A DNA stretch of 64,000 bases from Vibrio metoecus (GTDB lineage: Bacteria > Pseudomonadota > Gammaproteobacteria > Enterobacterales > Vibrionaceae), in NCBI RefSeq assembly GCF_009665255.1, contig NZ_CP035686.1, positions 682,001 through 746,000 of the forward strand, in the 5' to 3' direction. Of the stretch, positions 8,370-16,934 are shown piece after piece (position 1 is the stretch's first letter; each line of letters begins with the position of its first letter). A model generated the notes under the pieces. That model was not told the origin of the DNA, searched no databases, and was given only the letters and a program-made list of their open reading frames with translations. The position numbers and the translations under genes were made by a program.

Positions 8370-8398
8370 AATCTAATAACTTTTATCTATGGCGTCAA
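8370..8398 (-). promoter_or_regulatory. Sigma70 promoter of tRNA-Pro
   Basis: Minus strand: -35 TTGACG (8393-8398), a 17-base spacer, -10 TAGATT (8370-8375), then discriminator ACGCGC just before the tRNA 5' end. Confidence 0.8.
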
Positions 8399-8424
8399 CC
8401 CTGGGGTGCCTTAAAATAATGAAT

Positions 8425-10230
8425 TTAATTGTCTTTTGCGTAAAAACGCTGCAATTCGGTCAAACCTTGCATTAACACGGGTAATGTTGGAGTAACCTCT
8501 TTAAGACGTTGGTAATTCTCATCATAAACTTTAAAGTTACCTAATTTATCGATCACGGTGGTTTGCGAATCTGTAATTAAGGCTAACTCACGTGAATCTC
8601 CGGCTAAAATCCATTTCCGTTTACTTTCGTTAAACAGGTTTTTGCCGCTGCTGTAGTCAATTGGATTTGATGAAACCCCTAGCAAATCTTGCATTAGAGT
8701 CACAGAGAAGTCGAGATGGCTAGAGCGATGAGCATAAGTGCCAGCTACTTTACCTGGCCAATGAATAATCATGGGAACTTGTAACTGATAGCGACTATAG
8801 TTGCTGTTTGCTCCCCAAGTATTCGTTTTAGTCTCGTTAAACTCAGTCCCATGATTTGAGGTGATGACAACCACAGTGTTGTCTAGCAGTGCCATGGATT
8901 CTAATTGGTCAAGTAAGTTTTTGATTACGTTGTCAGCTTGGGTCGCAGAAAGGTTATAAGCATCACGTAAACGATCGGTTGTCGATGATTTGGTCGTATT
9001 AGATTTTAGCGCTGAAAACTCTTCAACGGTTGTGAGTTCTAAATAGCTAAACCACGGTTTCCCCTGTGTTGTGACGAGCCACTCAGACCACGCATTTACC
9101 GCCTGATCATCAGCACTGTTGGCTTTGACGAAAGTAATGTCAGCAAGATCTAAAGATCGGAATAATGTTTCATGATAAAGCGGATCAGAGAAGTTGCTGC
9201 CACTGAATAATCCAAACTGATAGCCATTCTTTTTCATGACATCAATAAATGCAGGCGGATTACCTTGAATCCGAACGCTACTCGCATAAGTGCTCGGTAA
9301 ACCATAAAACAGACCAAACAGGCCAAACATATCGTTGCTTGAACTGTAATGGTTCGTGAAGTTGAGGTTCTCGTTAGCAAACTGATATGCGTTTGGCATT
9401 AGTTCGGGTGTTAGTGCATCGGCGCGCAAATTATTAATGCTCACCACCAAGACGTTTAGGTTATTGGTACGTCGATTAAACTCTAGTGGCTCAAGAGGGT
9501 AGATGAGGCCATCAGTCCCGCTATTTTGTTCGGCAAGACGCTTGGTGTACTCCTCTCTATCAAATAAACCGTGCTTTTCCATAAAGGATTTCGCTGTCAT
9601 TGGATAGGACAGAGGGAAGTTTGCCCGCTGATTGGTTACCGATGAGTAGAGATAGGCATCCGACCAAACGTAAATGAGATGACTGGTGATGAAGCTGATA
9701 AAAAATACGGCTGCAATAGGGCGACCAATACGCTTATGGGATAGCTTGCGCTGTTTGCGCCATACCCATTCTGATAATCCGAGTTCAAGCAGAAAAATCA
9801 GCGGTAGGACAACAAACAGATGTTGTAGATCAGCGCTCACGCTGCTCGTCTCATCGTTAAAAAGAAGCTCCCACACGACAGGATTAAGGTGTAGGTTGAT
9901 GATTTGATAGGCTTGAGTATCTATCAGTAAAACAGTGAGACCGAGAGTTGAAAAGCAGACCGCTAAAAAACGAAACAGACTTCTTGATGGGACAAGAAAG
10001 GTCAAAGGAAAAAGCACTAACAGATAGAGTGCAAAAACAAGAAAACCGAAATGGCCAACCCAAGACAGCACGAGGTAGAGCTGTCCGATTAGCGTTTCAG
10101 GCCAAGGAGATTGAGAGATATATCGAGTGCCAATGAGCATGGCTGCGATGATATTAAAGAAAGCAAACCAATGCCCCCAACCTACCAAACGAGATACTCT
10201 ATCGCCGTATGTATTTCCGCTCTCTACCAT
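8425..10230 (-). CDS. yejM: YejM/PbgA (LapC) inner-membrane sulfatase-fold protein
   Basis: 601 residues. Five hydrophobic spans occupy about residues 15-190 (DUF3413 region), followed by a periplasmic alkaline-phosphatase/sulfatase-like domain (about 250-590; VVSINNLRADALTPELMPN at its start and SNHGTEFNET further on). In E. coli, YejM senses periplasmic lipopolysaccharide and tunes LpxC stability through LapB; it is not a working sulfatase. yejL lies upstream on the same strand (36-base gap), and yejK is divergent, as in E. coli. A start-proximal ribosome-binding site is weak. Confidence 0.93.
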   Translation of the reverse strand: MVESGNTYGDRVSRLVGWGHWFAFFNIIAAMLIGTRYISQSPWPETLIGQLYLVLSWVGHFGFLVFALYLLVLFPLTFLVPSRSLFRFLAVCFSTLGLTVLLIDTQAYQIINLHLNPVVWELLFNDETSSVSADLQHLFVVLPLIFLLELGLSEWVWRKQRKLSHKRIGRPIAAVFFISFITSHLIYVWSDAYLYSSVTNQRANFPLSYPMTAKSFMEKHGLFDREEYTKRLAEQNSGTDGLIYPLEPLEFNRRTNNLNVLVVSINNLRADALTPELMPNAYQFANENLNFTNHYSSSNDMFGLFGLFYGLPSTYASSVRIQGNPPAFIDVMKKNGYQFGLFSGSNFSDPLYHETLFRSLDLADITFVKANSADDQAVNAWSEWLVTTQGKPWFSYLELTTVEEFSALKSNTTKSSTTDRLRDAYNLSATQADNVIKNLLDQLESMALLDNTVVVITSNHGTEFNETKTNTWGANSNYSRYQLQVPMIIHWPGKVAGTYAHRSSHLDFSVTLMQDLLGVSSNPIDYSSGKNLFNESKRKWILAGDSRELALITDSQTTVIDKLGNFKVYDENYQRLKEVTPTLPVLMQGLTELQRFYAKDN

Positions 10231-10266
10231 GTGCTTTTTCTATTTATTGGTTAAATTGGGTCAATT

Positions 10267-10482
10267 TTAGCTTTGCAAAGATGACACTAACGCTTGTGCG
10301 AATTTTTCTGCAATCACTTTACGTTGTGAAGCTGCAACGTTTTGATTGAGCACGTTCGTTGCGATATTACCCACGAGCATTAAGGTCAGCTCTGGTGAGG
10401 CATTGTGTTTGTTTAGTACCGCAGCAATTTCAGTCAGAATGGATTCAACGTGTTCGTCACTGTATTTCGATGTAATAGGCAT
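10267..10482 (-). CDS. yejL: YejL family protein (DUF1414)
   Basis: 71 residues, small, mostly helical and soluble, matching the YejL family (MPITSKYSDEHVE N-terminus, followed by NKHNASPELTLMLVGNIATN). No molecular function is established. It is first in the yejL-yejM unit and divergent from yejK across an 84-base gap. Confidence 0.92.
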   Translation of the reverse strand: MPITSKYSDEHVESILTEIAAVLNKHNASPELTLMLVGNIATNVLNQNVAASQRKVIAEKFAQALVSSLQS

Positions 10483-10566
10483 ATTGACTCTGATGATGAT
10501 AGTAAAAGCGGCTTATGATACCCTACTATGCCTAACAACTGAAACCAGAACGATGATTATTTCACT

Positions 10567-11568
10567 ATGAGCCTATTCCTTTCTAACGTGATTTTGCACC
10601 AACTCCGTAAAAATGATAATGATGAGTTGGTCGTAAACTATCGCGCAGAATCTCTTCGCAATGATACGTCAACTGAAAACTTAGTCGCTGAGTTACATCG
10701 TGTTTTTAATGCAAAAGCGGGTAAAGGCTTCGGTTGTTTTAAGTCAGACAGTGAATTCCAGCTTTGGTTGCAAGAGATGCGTCGTGGAGAGTTGCCTTTC
10801 TACGATTTTTCACAACAAAGTGCTCAGCGTTTAAAGAATGAACTCGCAAAATACCCTTTTGCCGATGAGGGAATTTTGGTGATGGCGGAATATCAATCGT
10901 TGGCGACCGATTACCTGTTTATTGGCTTGCTGCCACTCAACCAAAGTCTCAAAGTCACTGAGGGGCTAGACATCAGCGCCACGGATTATTTGGATATCAA
11001 CAAAATGGATATCGTGGCACGTATTGATCTTTCTAGTTATGAAACAGACAAAGAGTCCAAACGCTATTTGAGTTACATCAAAGGTCGAGTAGGACGTAAA
11101 GTAGCCGATTTTTTCCTTGATTTCCTGCAGGCGGATATTGGCCTTGATACTAAGCAGCAAAATCAAGTGCTTATGCAGGCGGTGGAAGACTTTTGTGCTG
11201 ATGCTAAGTTCGAAAAAGATGAAGTGATCAGTTACAAAAAGCAAGTATACGAATACTGCAATGATCAGATTAAATCGGGCGATGAAGTAAAAGTGCAAGA
11301 GCTGTCTGGGGAATTGCCACCAAGCAATGAAGGCGTCAACTTTTTCGATTTTACGCGTGAGCAAGGCTACGAGCTGGAAGAGAGTTTTCCTGCTGATCGA
11401 TCTACCGTACGTAAACTGACGAAATATGTGGGTGCCGGTGGTGGTTTGAACTTAAGTTTTGACAGCTTGTTGCTGGGAGAGCGTGTGTTTTATGACCCAG
11501 AAACCGATACGCTGACGATTAAAGGAACGCCACCGAATTTACGTGATCAATTGACTCGCTTACGTTAA
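10567..11568 (+). CDS. yejK: Nucleoid-associated protein YejK (NdpA)
   Basis: 333 residues, full length for the NdpA/YejK family. It binds the nucleoid; its exact role is poorly known. Family features include the N-terminal LSNVILHQL and the C-terminal RSTVRKLTKYVGAGGGLNLSF segment near residue 285. It has a weak Shine-Dalgarno before the ATG and a strong terminator after it. The divergent arrangement with yejL-yejM is conserved. Confidence 0.94.
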   Translation: MSLFLSNVILHQLRKNDNDELVVNYRAESLRNDTSTENLVAELHRVFNAKAGKGFGCFKSDSEFQLWLQEMRRGELPFYDFSQQSAQRLKNELAKYPFADEGILVMAEYQSLATDYLFIGLLPLNQSLKVTEGLDISATDYLDINKMDIVARIDLSSYETDKESKRYLSYIKGRVGRKVADFFLDFLQADIGLDTKQQNQVLMQAVEDFCADAKFEKDEVISYKKQVYEYCNDQIKSGDEVKVQELSGELPPSNEGVNFFDFTREQGYELEESFPADRSTVRKLTKYVGAGGGLNLSFDSLLLGERVFYDPETDTLTIKGTPPNLRDQLTRLR

Positions 11569-11612
11569 TCAGCAGCATTAAATATCGCCAGCTAAAGGCC
11601 ATTCACTTTGAT

Positions 11613-11641
11613 AAAGAGAGCGATCATGCTCTCTTTTTTTT
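11613..11641 (+). terminator. Terminator of yejK
   Basis: A 9-bp stem (AAAGAGAGC with GCTCTCTTT) followed by an unbroken T run, 45 bases after the yejK stop. Confidence 0.92.
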
Positions 11642-11719
11642 AAGCAAATCACCGCATTGCCCATCAAGCTTAAAAATTGCGTATATGCTTGATCTTAGGT
11701 TTTTACTAGGATCATTGGC

Positions 11720-12916
11720 ATGGAAAAAATCTTATCGAATAAGCGGTTGAGAAATAACGCTGTGATGACGATTTTTGTTGTATGGGGGATCGTAGCAGGC
11801 TTGATGTTGTGGCAATTTCATCAGATCTCCTCATCTTCACGCAGCCTTGATGAGTTAACTAATCGCTTGATGCACTTTCGCGATACGCTCTATTTCTCAC
11901 AGCCTTATCGAGCGAACCAAGCTCCAGATTTGGAGCTTGAACTTTCCTTGCTGCTCGCATTACGTATGCAAATTGAAGCGGAGCAATCCCATGTTTGGTT
12001 TGCCGGTGATGTGCAGCAACTGTTGTATCAAACCGATCGATTTATTGAACAAGCAAGAGCCTTTTTGAATATAGAGCTACACCCTACAGAGTTAGCTGAG
12101 TTGTTGCGGCAAAACCGACAAAGGGTTCAGCAGAATGATGCGCGATTAGCAGAATATTTCCAGCTCGGAGCATTGAGTTTTGAGGCTTTGTTTGCGGATC
12201 ATCGGACTAATCCAGACATCTATCGTAGCTTAGATCGCCTCTTAAAAAATTCACTTAGCTTACCTAACGAAGAGCAGGAGCATCTACAGATCGCCTTGGC
12301 ATACGTTTCCAAACTCCTTACGCAATATGCAGAAGGCGATAATATTGCCAATAAACTGCTAAATCATGCTGTCTACGAAGAGGCGAGCTTGCTTGAAGAA
12401 GAGTACCACCATCAATTGTGGAGCATGATGATTATTCTGGTGTTTGGGACTGTATTAGCCATGTTGAGCTTTATGCTGCTGTTATCTTGCCGCTCCTTTT
12501 CTGTTTTACCCACTCGAACTCATGAAGAGCAAGAGTGTAGTTCGATAGGCGGGGCAAGCAGCCAAGTGAACATCGAACAATTAAAACAAGCATTAAATGG
12601 CAATATAAAATCAGTTCATCAGCTGCTGAATGTTTTCTTGGAAGATCATAAGCAAGATGATGAAAGAATTCGCGCACATATAGTGAGTGATGCTCAAATG
12701 GCTCAACGTGTGAGTCATAGTTTGAAAAGCGCAGCGGCAAGCCTAGGAGCAGAAAGGTTAAAGAACGCGGCGGCAGAGATTGAAGGGGCGCTACAAGCGG
12801 GGAAAATGCCGAGCGAGCAAGTGTTGGATAACTTATCCTCATACTTGGCAAAAACCGTTCGTGAAGTGGAATGGCATATGGCTCGCTTACATTTAGAGTC
12901 TTACTCGTCGTTATAA
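11720..12916 (+). CDS. Membrane-anchored protein with periplasmic region and C-terminal HPt domain
   Basis: 398 residues. One span is at about residues 14-32 and a second at about 229-255. Between them lies a helical, presumably periplasmic, region of about 195 residues. The cytoplasmic end (about 285-395) is an HPt phosphotransfer domain with the motif RVSHSLKSAAASLGA; the phosphorylatable His is residue 333. There is no kinase (DHp/CA) or receiver domain, so it needs outside partners. The layout resembles a hybrid sensor kinase from which the middle has been lost, leaving input and HPt. AGGATC precedes the ATG. It is monocistronic, between yejK and the converging nhaC. Signal and partner unknown. 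Confidence 0.82.
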   Translation: MEKILSNKRLRNNAVMTIFVVWGIVAGLMLWQFHQISSSSRSLDELTNRLMHFRDTLYFSQPYRANQAPDLELELSLLLALRMQIEAEQSHVWFAGDVQQLLYQTDRFIEQARAFLNIELHPTELAELLRQNRQRVQQNDARLAEYFQLGALSFEALFADHRTNPDIYRSLDRLLKNSLSLPNEEQEHLQIALAYVSKLLTQYAEGDNIANKLLNHAVYEEASLLEEEYHHQLWSMMIILVFGTVLAMLSFMLLLSCRSFSVLPTRTHEEQECSSIGGASSQVNIEQLKQALNGNIKSVHQLLNVFLEDHKQDDERIRAHIVSDAQMAQRVSHSLKSAAASLGAERLKNAAAEIEGALQAGKMPSEQVLDNLSSYLAKTVREVEWHMARLHLESYSSL

Positions 12917-12921
12917 ATAAA

Positions 12922-12954
12922 AAGAGCGCCGTCGCGCTCTTCAAATTTTTTTTA
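12922..12954. terminator. Terminator between HPt gene and nhaC
   Basis: An 8-bp GC-rich stem (AAGAGCGC with GCGCTCTT; 12922-12929 and 12934-12941), then CAAATTTTTTTT on the plus strand. On the minus strand the stem is followed by TTTTATTTATAA, so it may serve both genes. Confidence 0.8.
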
Positions 12955-12959
12955 GATTC

Positions 12960-14399
12960 TTATGCAGAAACAGGAACCTCTGGGTTTTCGGTTTCGTCAA
13001 CAAGGCTTGCGCAAGCAGTTGGTTCGCATTTATCAACAAACCATCCGCAGTAAGAGGTTACGATGGTAACGATAATGCAGACAAAGCTCAGCCACATGAA
13101 TGGCGCGTAAGAAAGCGTTGCGACCCCGAGAATGCTCGCCATATAAATTCCGTTATCACTCCAAGGCACCATGCCAGAAGTCAACGTGCCACCAAACTCT
13201 GCGTTCCGAGATAGGTTTTTGCGTTGATAGCCTAAACGGTCATAGTTTTTAGCACAGATTTTTGGAGTAAGGATCAGCGATACATACATTGCGGAACCAA
13301 ACACGTTACCCATAAAGGCCGTACCAATGGTGCTCGTCGCTAGCGAACCTGGGCTAGTCACGCGGCGTTCAAACAGTTTTGCGATGGTTTCTAACACGCC
13401 GACTTTATCAAGCAGCCCCCCAAACCCAAGACCGAACACGATCACGGCAACTGAACCGAGCATGGATGACATACCCCCACGATTCAAAATTGCATCAATG
13501 AAGCTCACGCCAGATTCAATATTGTAAGGTGCCCATGCGGTGTTAAAGGCTTGCAGGAAATCCACATCTTGAATCATCACCGCCCAAATAATGCCTAGTA
13601 ATGAGCCAAAACTGATCACAGGAAAAGAAGGCATACGCATGGCGAGTAGGCCGAGCACGATGAGTACAGGAACAAAAGAGTATGGGGTGATATAAAATTG
13701 CTGTTCCATCGCGGTAATCACAGTCTCAACTTGAGACATATCAACGTTACCCGCGTAGTGGAAGCCAAACAGAGTAAACAGAATTCCTGTAATGACATAG
13801 CTGATCAGAGCAATAGGTAGCATCCCTTTGATGTGTTCCATCACTTCAACGTTTGACATCGAAGATGCCAGAATAACCGAATCTGAAAGTGGTGACATCT
13901 TATCACCGAAGTAGCAACCAGAAAGCACAGCACCCGCAGTAATTGGGGCTGGAATACCAAGGCCTTGGCCAATCCCCATCATAGCAATACCAGCAGTTCC
14001 TGCGGCTCCCCATGAAGTGCCTGTTGCTAAAGCGGTTAGCGAGCAAATCACCATAGTGGCTAATAAAAAGATAGAGGGGTGAATTGCTTTTAGGCCGTAA
14101 TAGATGATGGTCGGTACAATGCCACCTGAAATCCAGGTTCCGACTAAAGCACCAACGGCCAAGAGAATTAAAACCGCACCTAGGCCATTTGAGATGCCAT
14201 TGAGGGCTGCGGTTTCTAAATCTTTGTATTTATGCCCTAGGCGAATACCAAGAGTAATAATCACGAACCAGCCGATGTACAGAGCAAGCTGAATAGGTAA
14301 ATCCAGTTGTGCAGTAAATGAAAACGCTAACAGCAAAAATAGGCCAAGTGAGACGATCACTTGAGTCAAACTTGGCAGGCGTTGTTGGGCTTGTAACAT
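12960..14399 (-). CDS. nhaC: NhaC-family Na+/H+ antiporter
   Basis: 479 residues, about 12 hydrophobic spans, NhaC/MleN family. Recognisable segments include TGTSWGAAGTAGIAMMGIG near residue 125, SGCYFGDKMSPLSDS near 160, and NAEFGGTLTSGMVPWSDNG near 400. It exchanges Na+ for H+ across the inner membrane, though relatives move malate or other organic ions, so the exact substrate is open. A ribosome-binding site (AGAGG) lies 8 bases before the ATG. It is divergent from asd. Confidence 0.88.
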   Translation of the reverse strand: MLQAQQRLPSLTQVIVSLGLFLLLAFSFTAQLDLPIQLALYIGWFVIITLGIRLGHKYKDLETAALNGISNGLGAVLILLAVGALVGTWISGGIVPTIIYYGLKAIHPSIFLLATMVICSLTALATGTSWGAAGTAGIAMMGIGQGLGIPAPITAGAVLSGCYFGDKMSPLSDSVILASSMSNVEVMEHIKGMLPIALISYVITGILFTLFGFHYAGNVDMSQVETVITAMEQQFYITPYSFVPVLIVLGLLAMRMPSFPVISFGSLLGIIWAVMIQDVDFLQAFNTAWAPYNIESGVSFIDAILNRGGMSSMLGSVAVIVFGLGFGGLLDKVGVLETIAKLFERRVTSPGSLATSTIGTAFMGNVFGSAMYVSLILTPKICAKNYDRLGYQRKNLSRNAEFGGTLTSGMVPWSDNGIYMASILGVATLSYAPFMWLSFVCIIVTIVTSYCGWFVDKCEPTACASLVDETENPEVPVSA

Positions 14400-14823
14400 A
14401 CTAAGAGCCTCTTATCCAATCGTTAGTAAGGAGTCAGGATATCCTTATTGAGTCGGAGTGCACTTTACCGTAGTTAAAATAATATATCGACATTAAAGCT
14501 GTTTGTTGTGATTTATATCGTTCAAGTGGTTAATTTGTAGTATTTGCTGTTTAATTTTTGAGTTGTTAATGAAATCAAATCTTTTGTAATGTGGGTTTAT
14601 TGTGTAACAAGAAATAAGTTTTTTGGTAAAAAACTGACGTCAATGCTCTAACTTGGTTAAAAAATGAGAGTTTTAAGGAGCTTGCCGCAAAAACCGCGAT
14701 CACTTGGTCAGAACGATAAGAAAAAGTTGTGTGATTTGATAAGAAAGGCTTGAGATTTAAGGCTGAACCACTTATAGATGGAGCCAGTGATTTAACATTG
14801 GATCTACACGGAGAGTATGTGAA
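14400..14823. other. Intergenic region between divergent nhaC and asd (424 bp)
   Basis: AT-rich, with no credible coding frame. It must hold the promoters of nhaC (minus) and asd (plus). I looked for a lysine riboswitch on both strands, because NhaC relatives and aspartate-pathway genes sometimes carry one, and did not find its conserved core. Confidence 0.6.
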
Positions 14824-15936
14824 ATGAGAGTAGGTTTAGTAGGTTGGCGTGGCATGGTCGGTTCTGTCCTCATGCAACGCATGGTAGAAGAACGCGATTT
14901 TGATCTGATTGAACCGGTTTTCTTCAGTACATCGCAAATTGGCGTTCCTGCCCCGAATTTTGGTAAAGAAGCGGGGGTGCTACAGGATGCATTTGATATT
15001 GATAGCCTAAAACAGTTAGATGCAGTGATCACCTGTCAAGGTGGTAGCTATACCGAAAAAGTGTACCCAGCACTACGTCAAGCGGGTTGGAAAGGGTACT
15101 GGATTGATGCCGCTTCAACTTTGCGTATGGATAAAGACGCCATCATCACACTGGATCCGGTAAACCTAAAACAAATTCTGCATGGCATTCACCACGGCAC
15201 CAAAACTTTCGTTGGCGGTAACTGTACCGTGAGTTTGATGTTGATGGCTCTGGGTGGTTTGTACGAACGTGGCTTGGTTGAGTGGATGAGCGCTATGACA
15301 TACCAAGCTGCGTCAGGAGCTGGTGCACAGAATATGCGTGAGTTAATTTCGCAAATGGGCGTAATTAACGATGCGGTGAGTTCTGAGTTGGCGAACCCTG
15401 CAAGCTCTATTCTGGATATTGATAAGAAAGTGGCAGAAACTATGCGTTCCGCTTCTTTCCCAACCGACAACTTTGGCGTGCCTTTGGCGGGTTCATTGAT
15501 CCCTTGGATTGATGTGAAGCGTGATAATGGCCAAAGTAAAGAAGAATGGAAAGCGGGGGTTGAAGCCAACAAAATTCTTGGTTTGCAACATTCGCCAGTA
15601 CCAATTGATGGTACTTGTGTTCGTATCGGTGCAATGCGTTGCCACTCTCAAGCTCTGACCATCAAGCTGAAACAGAATATTCCGCTCGATGAAATCGAAG
15701 AAATGATTGCGACTCATAATGATTGGGTGAAAGTGATCCCGAATGAGCGTGATATTACTGCACGTGAACTAACTCCTGCGAAAGTGACAGGAACCTTGTC
15801 GGTTCCTGTTGGCCGCTTACGTAAGATGGCAATGGGGGATGATTTCCTCAATGCGTTCACGGTTGGTGATCAATTACTGTGGGGGGCGGCTGAACCACTG
15901 CGCCGTACTCTGCGTATCATCTTGGCTGAGAAGTAA
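14824..15936 (+). CDS. asd: Aspartate-semialdehyde dehydrogenase
   Basis: 370 residues, the Gram-negative type. It reduces aspartyl phosphate to aspartate semialdehyde with NADPH, feeding lysine/diaminopimelate, methionine and threonine. Visible motifs are the NADP loop GLVGWRGMVGS (residues 4-14), the catalytic Cys in GGNCTVSLM (near residue 135), and RIGAMRCHSQAL with the substrate-binding His. Start ATG with GGAGAG upstream. Monocistronic, with a terminator shared with the converging channel gene. V. cholerae is known to carry more than one asd gene. Confidence 0.96.
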   Translation: MRVGLVGWRGMVGSVLMQRMVEERDFDLIEPVFFSTSQIGVPAPNFGKEAGVLQDAFDIDSLKQLDAVITCQGGSYTEKVYPALRQAGWKGYWIDAASTLRMDKDAIITLDPVNLKQILHGIHHGTKTFVGGNCTVSLMLMALGGLYERGLVEWMSAMTYQAASGAGAQNMRELISQMGVINDAVSSELANPASSILDIDKKVAETMRSASFPTDNFGVPLAGSLIPWIDVKRDNGQSKEEWKAGVEANKILGLQHSPVPIDGTCVRIGAMRCHSQALTIKLKQNIPLDEIEEMIATHNDWVKVIPNERDITARELTPAKVTGTLSVPVGRLRKMAMGDDFLNAFTVGDQLLWGAAEPLRRTLRIILAEK

Positions 15937-15971
15937 TTCGCATTAATTCCAAGTTGGTTACCTGCATTAAA

Positions 15972-16001
15972 AAAGAAAGCGCCGTTTGGCGCTTTCTTTT
16001 T
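15972..16001. terminator. Bidirectional terminator between asd and the K+ channel gene
   Basis: A 12-bp perfect stem (AAAGAAAGCGCC with GGCGCTTTCTTT), GTTT loop, T tract on the plus strand and A/T-rich flank giving TTTTT on the minus strand. Confidence 0.9.
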
Positions 16002-16016
16002 CAGCTCGATATTCCC

Positions 16017-16883
16017 TTACCGCAGATCACTATTAATATAAGGTGCTTTAACCGGAACCACCCGTTTATCTGGATCGGCCAACTCGCTGCCACAATGTTT
16101 ACAAAATAGAGCATCAGACTCATGGCCAGATAGGGCGCAATTGGGGCATTTCACTAAGGTTCGGTGATTGTGCATCTCATTATTCAGTTCTGCGGTGATA
16201 ATCCCGGTTGGAACCGCAAGAATCGAATAACCCAATAGCATGGTCATGGACGCAATAGTCTGTCCTAAAGGGGTTTTCGGTACTAAATCCCCATAGCCAA
16301 CCGTGGTGATGGTCACAATTGCCCAATAAATACTGGTTGGGATACTAGTAAAGCCGTTTTGGGGACCTTCAATCACGTAAATCAATGCGCCAAAAATCGT
16401 TACTAATATGGCCACGGTACTGAAAAAGATAAAAATCTTTCGTCTGGCAGCCAGTAAAGAACGCAGTAGAAGGTTCGAATCTTGTAGATAACGTACAAGT
16501 TTGAGAATTCGGAAAATGCGCATGATCCGCAATAAACGAACCACTCCCATAATACTTGCCGCAGGGAAGATAAAGCTCAGATAGGTAGGCAGAATTGCCA
16601 GTAGATCTACGATCCCGTAAAAACTGCGCGCGTAAGCACTGGGTTTAGGTGAGCAGTAGAGTCTTAAAGCGTATTCAAGGGTAAATAAGGCAGTGAACAG
16701 ATATTCCGCGATACGCAGTGAAGATTGCCACTCACTCATCGAGGGGAGTGATTCTAACACCAGTAATACAAGTGAAGAGAGAATGGCGCTGATTAGGCAG
16801 AGATCAAATAGCTTACCAGCAGGGGTGTGCGTGCCGAAGATGATCACATAAAGACGATGTTTTAAATGTGCTTGATTGGGCAT
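16017..16883 (-). CDS. Voltage-gated-type potassium channel with C-terminal zinc ribbon
   Basis: 288 residues, six-span ion-channel fold. The S4-like helix at about 119-138 carries regularly spaced Arg residues (RLLRIMRIFRILKLVRYL). The pore loop holds the K+ selectivity filter TVGYGD near residue 195, followed by S6. After S6 comes a short cytoplasmic tail with CxxC...CxxC (CPNC and CKHC, about 246-266), a rubredoxin-like zinc ribbon unusual for the family. The start codon is buried at the foot of a 15-bp hairpin and lacks a Shine-Dalgarno, so initiation is odd. It lies downstream of the MarC-family gene on the same strand. Gene symbol not assigned. Confidence 0.85.
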   Translation of the reverse strand: MPNQAHLKHRLYVIIFGTHTPAGKLFDLCLISAILSSLVLLVLESLPSMSEWQSSLRIAEYLFTALFTLEYALRLYCSPKPSAYARSFYGIVDLLAILPTYLSFIFPAASIMGVVRLLRIMRIFRILKLVRYLQDSNLLLRSLLAARRKIFIFFSTVAILVTIFGALIYVIEGPQNGFTSIPTSIYWAIVTITTVGYGDLVPKTPLGQTIASMTMLLGYSILAVPTGIITAELNNEMHNHRTLVKCPNCALSGHESDALFCKHCGSELADPDKRVVPVKAPYINSDLR

Positions 16884-16918
16884 GATATTGCGATGTTAAA
16901 GGTACATCGCAATATCAT
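16882..16918 (-). repeat. Perfect 15-bp inverted repeat at the channel start codon
   Basis: Arms 16882-16896 and 16904-16918 are exact reverse complements separated by 7 bases. In the minus-strand mRNA the 3' arm ends inside the AUG of the channel gene. No T tract follows, so it is not a standard terminator for the upstream MarC gene. Confidence 0.85.
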
Positions 16919-16934
16919 AGCGACGTTGTCCGCG

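Noticed and set aside
9686..10136. Plus-strand frames inside yejM
   Set aside because: Shadow frames of a well-supported membrane-protein gene, with no start signals.
14400..14823. Possible lysine riboswitch for nhaC or asd
   Set aside because: NhaC-like and aspartate-pathway genes can carry one, but the conserved core of the element is not visible on either strand.
15189..15717. Three overlapping minus-strand frames inside asd
   Set aside because: Fully explained by the asd coding strand.
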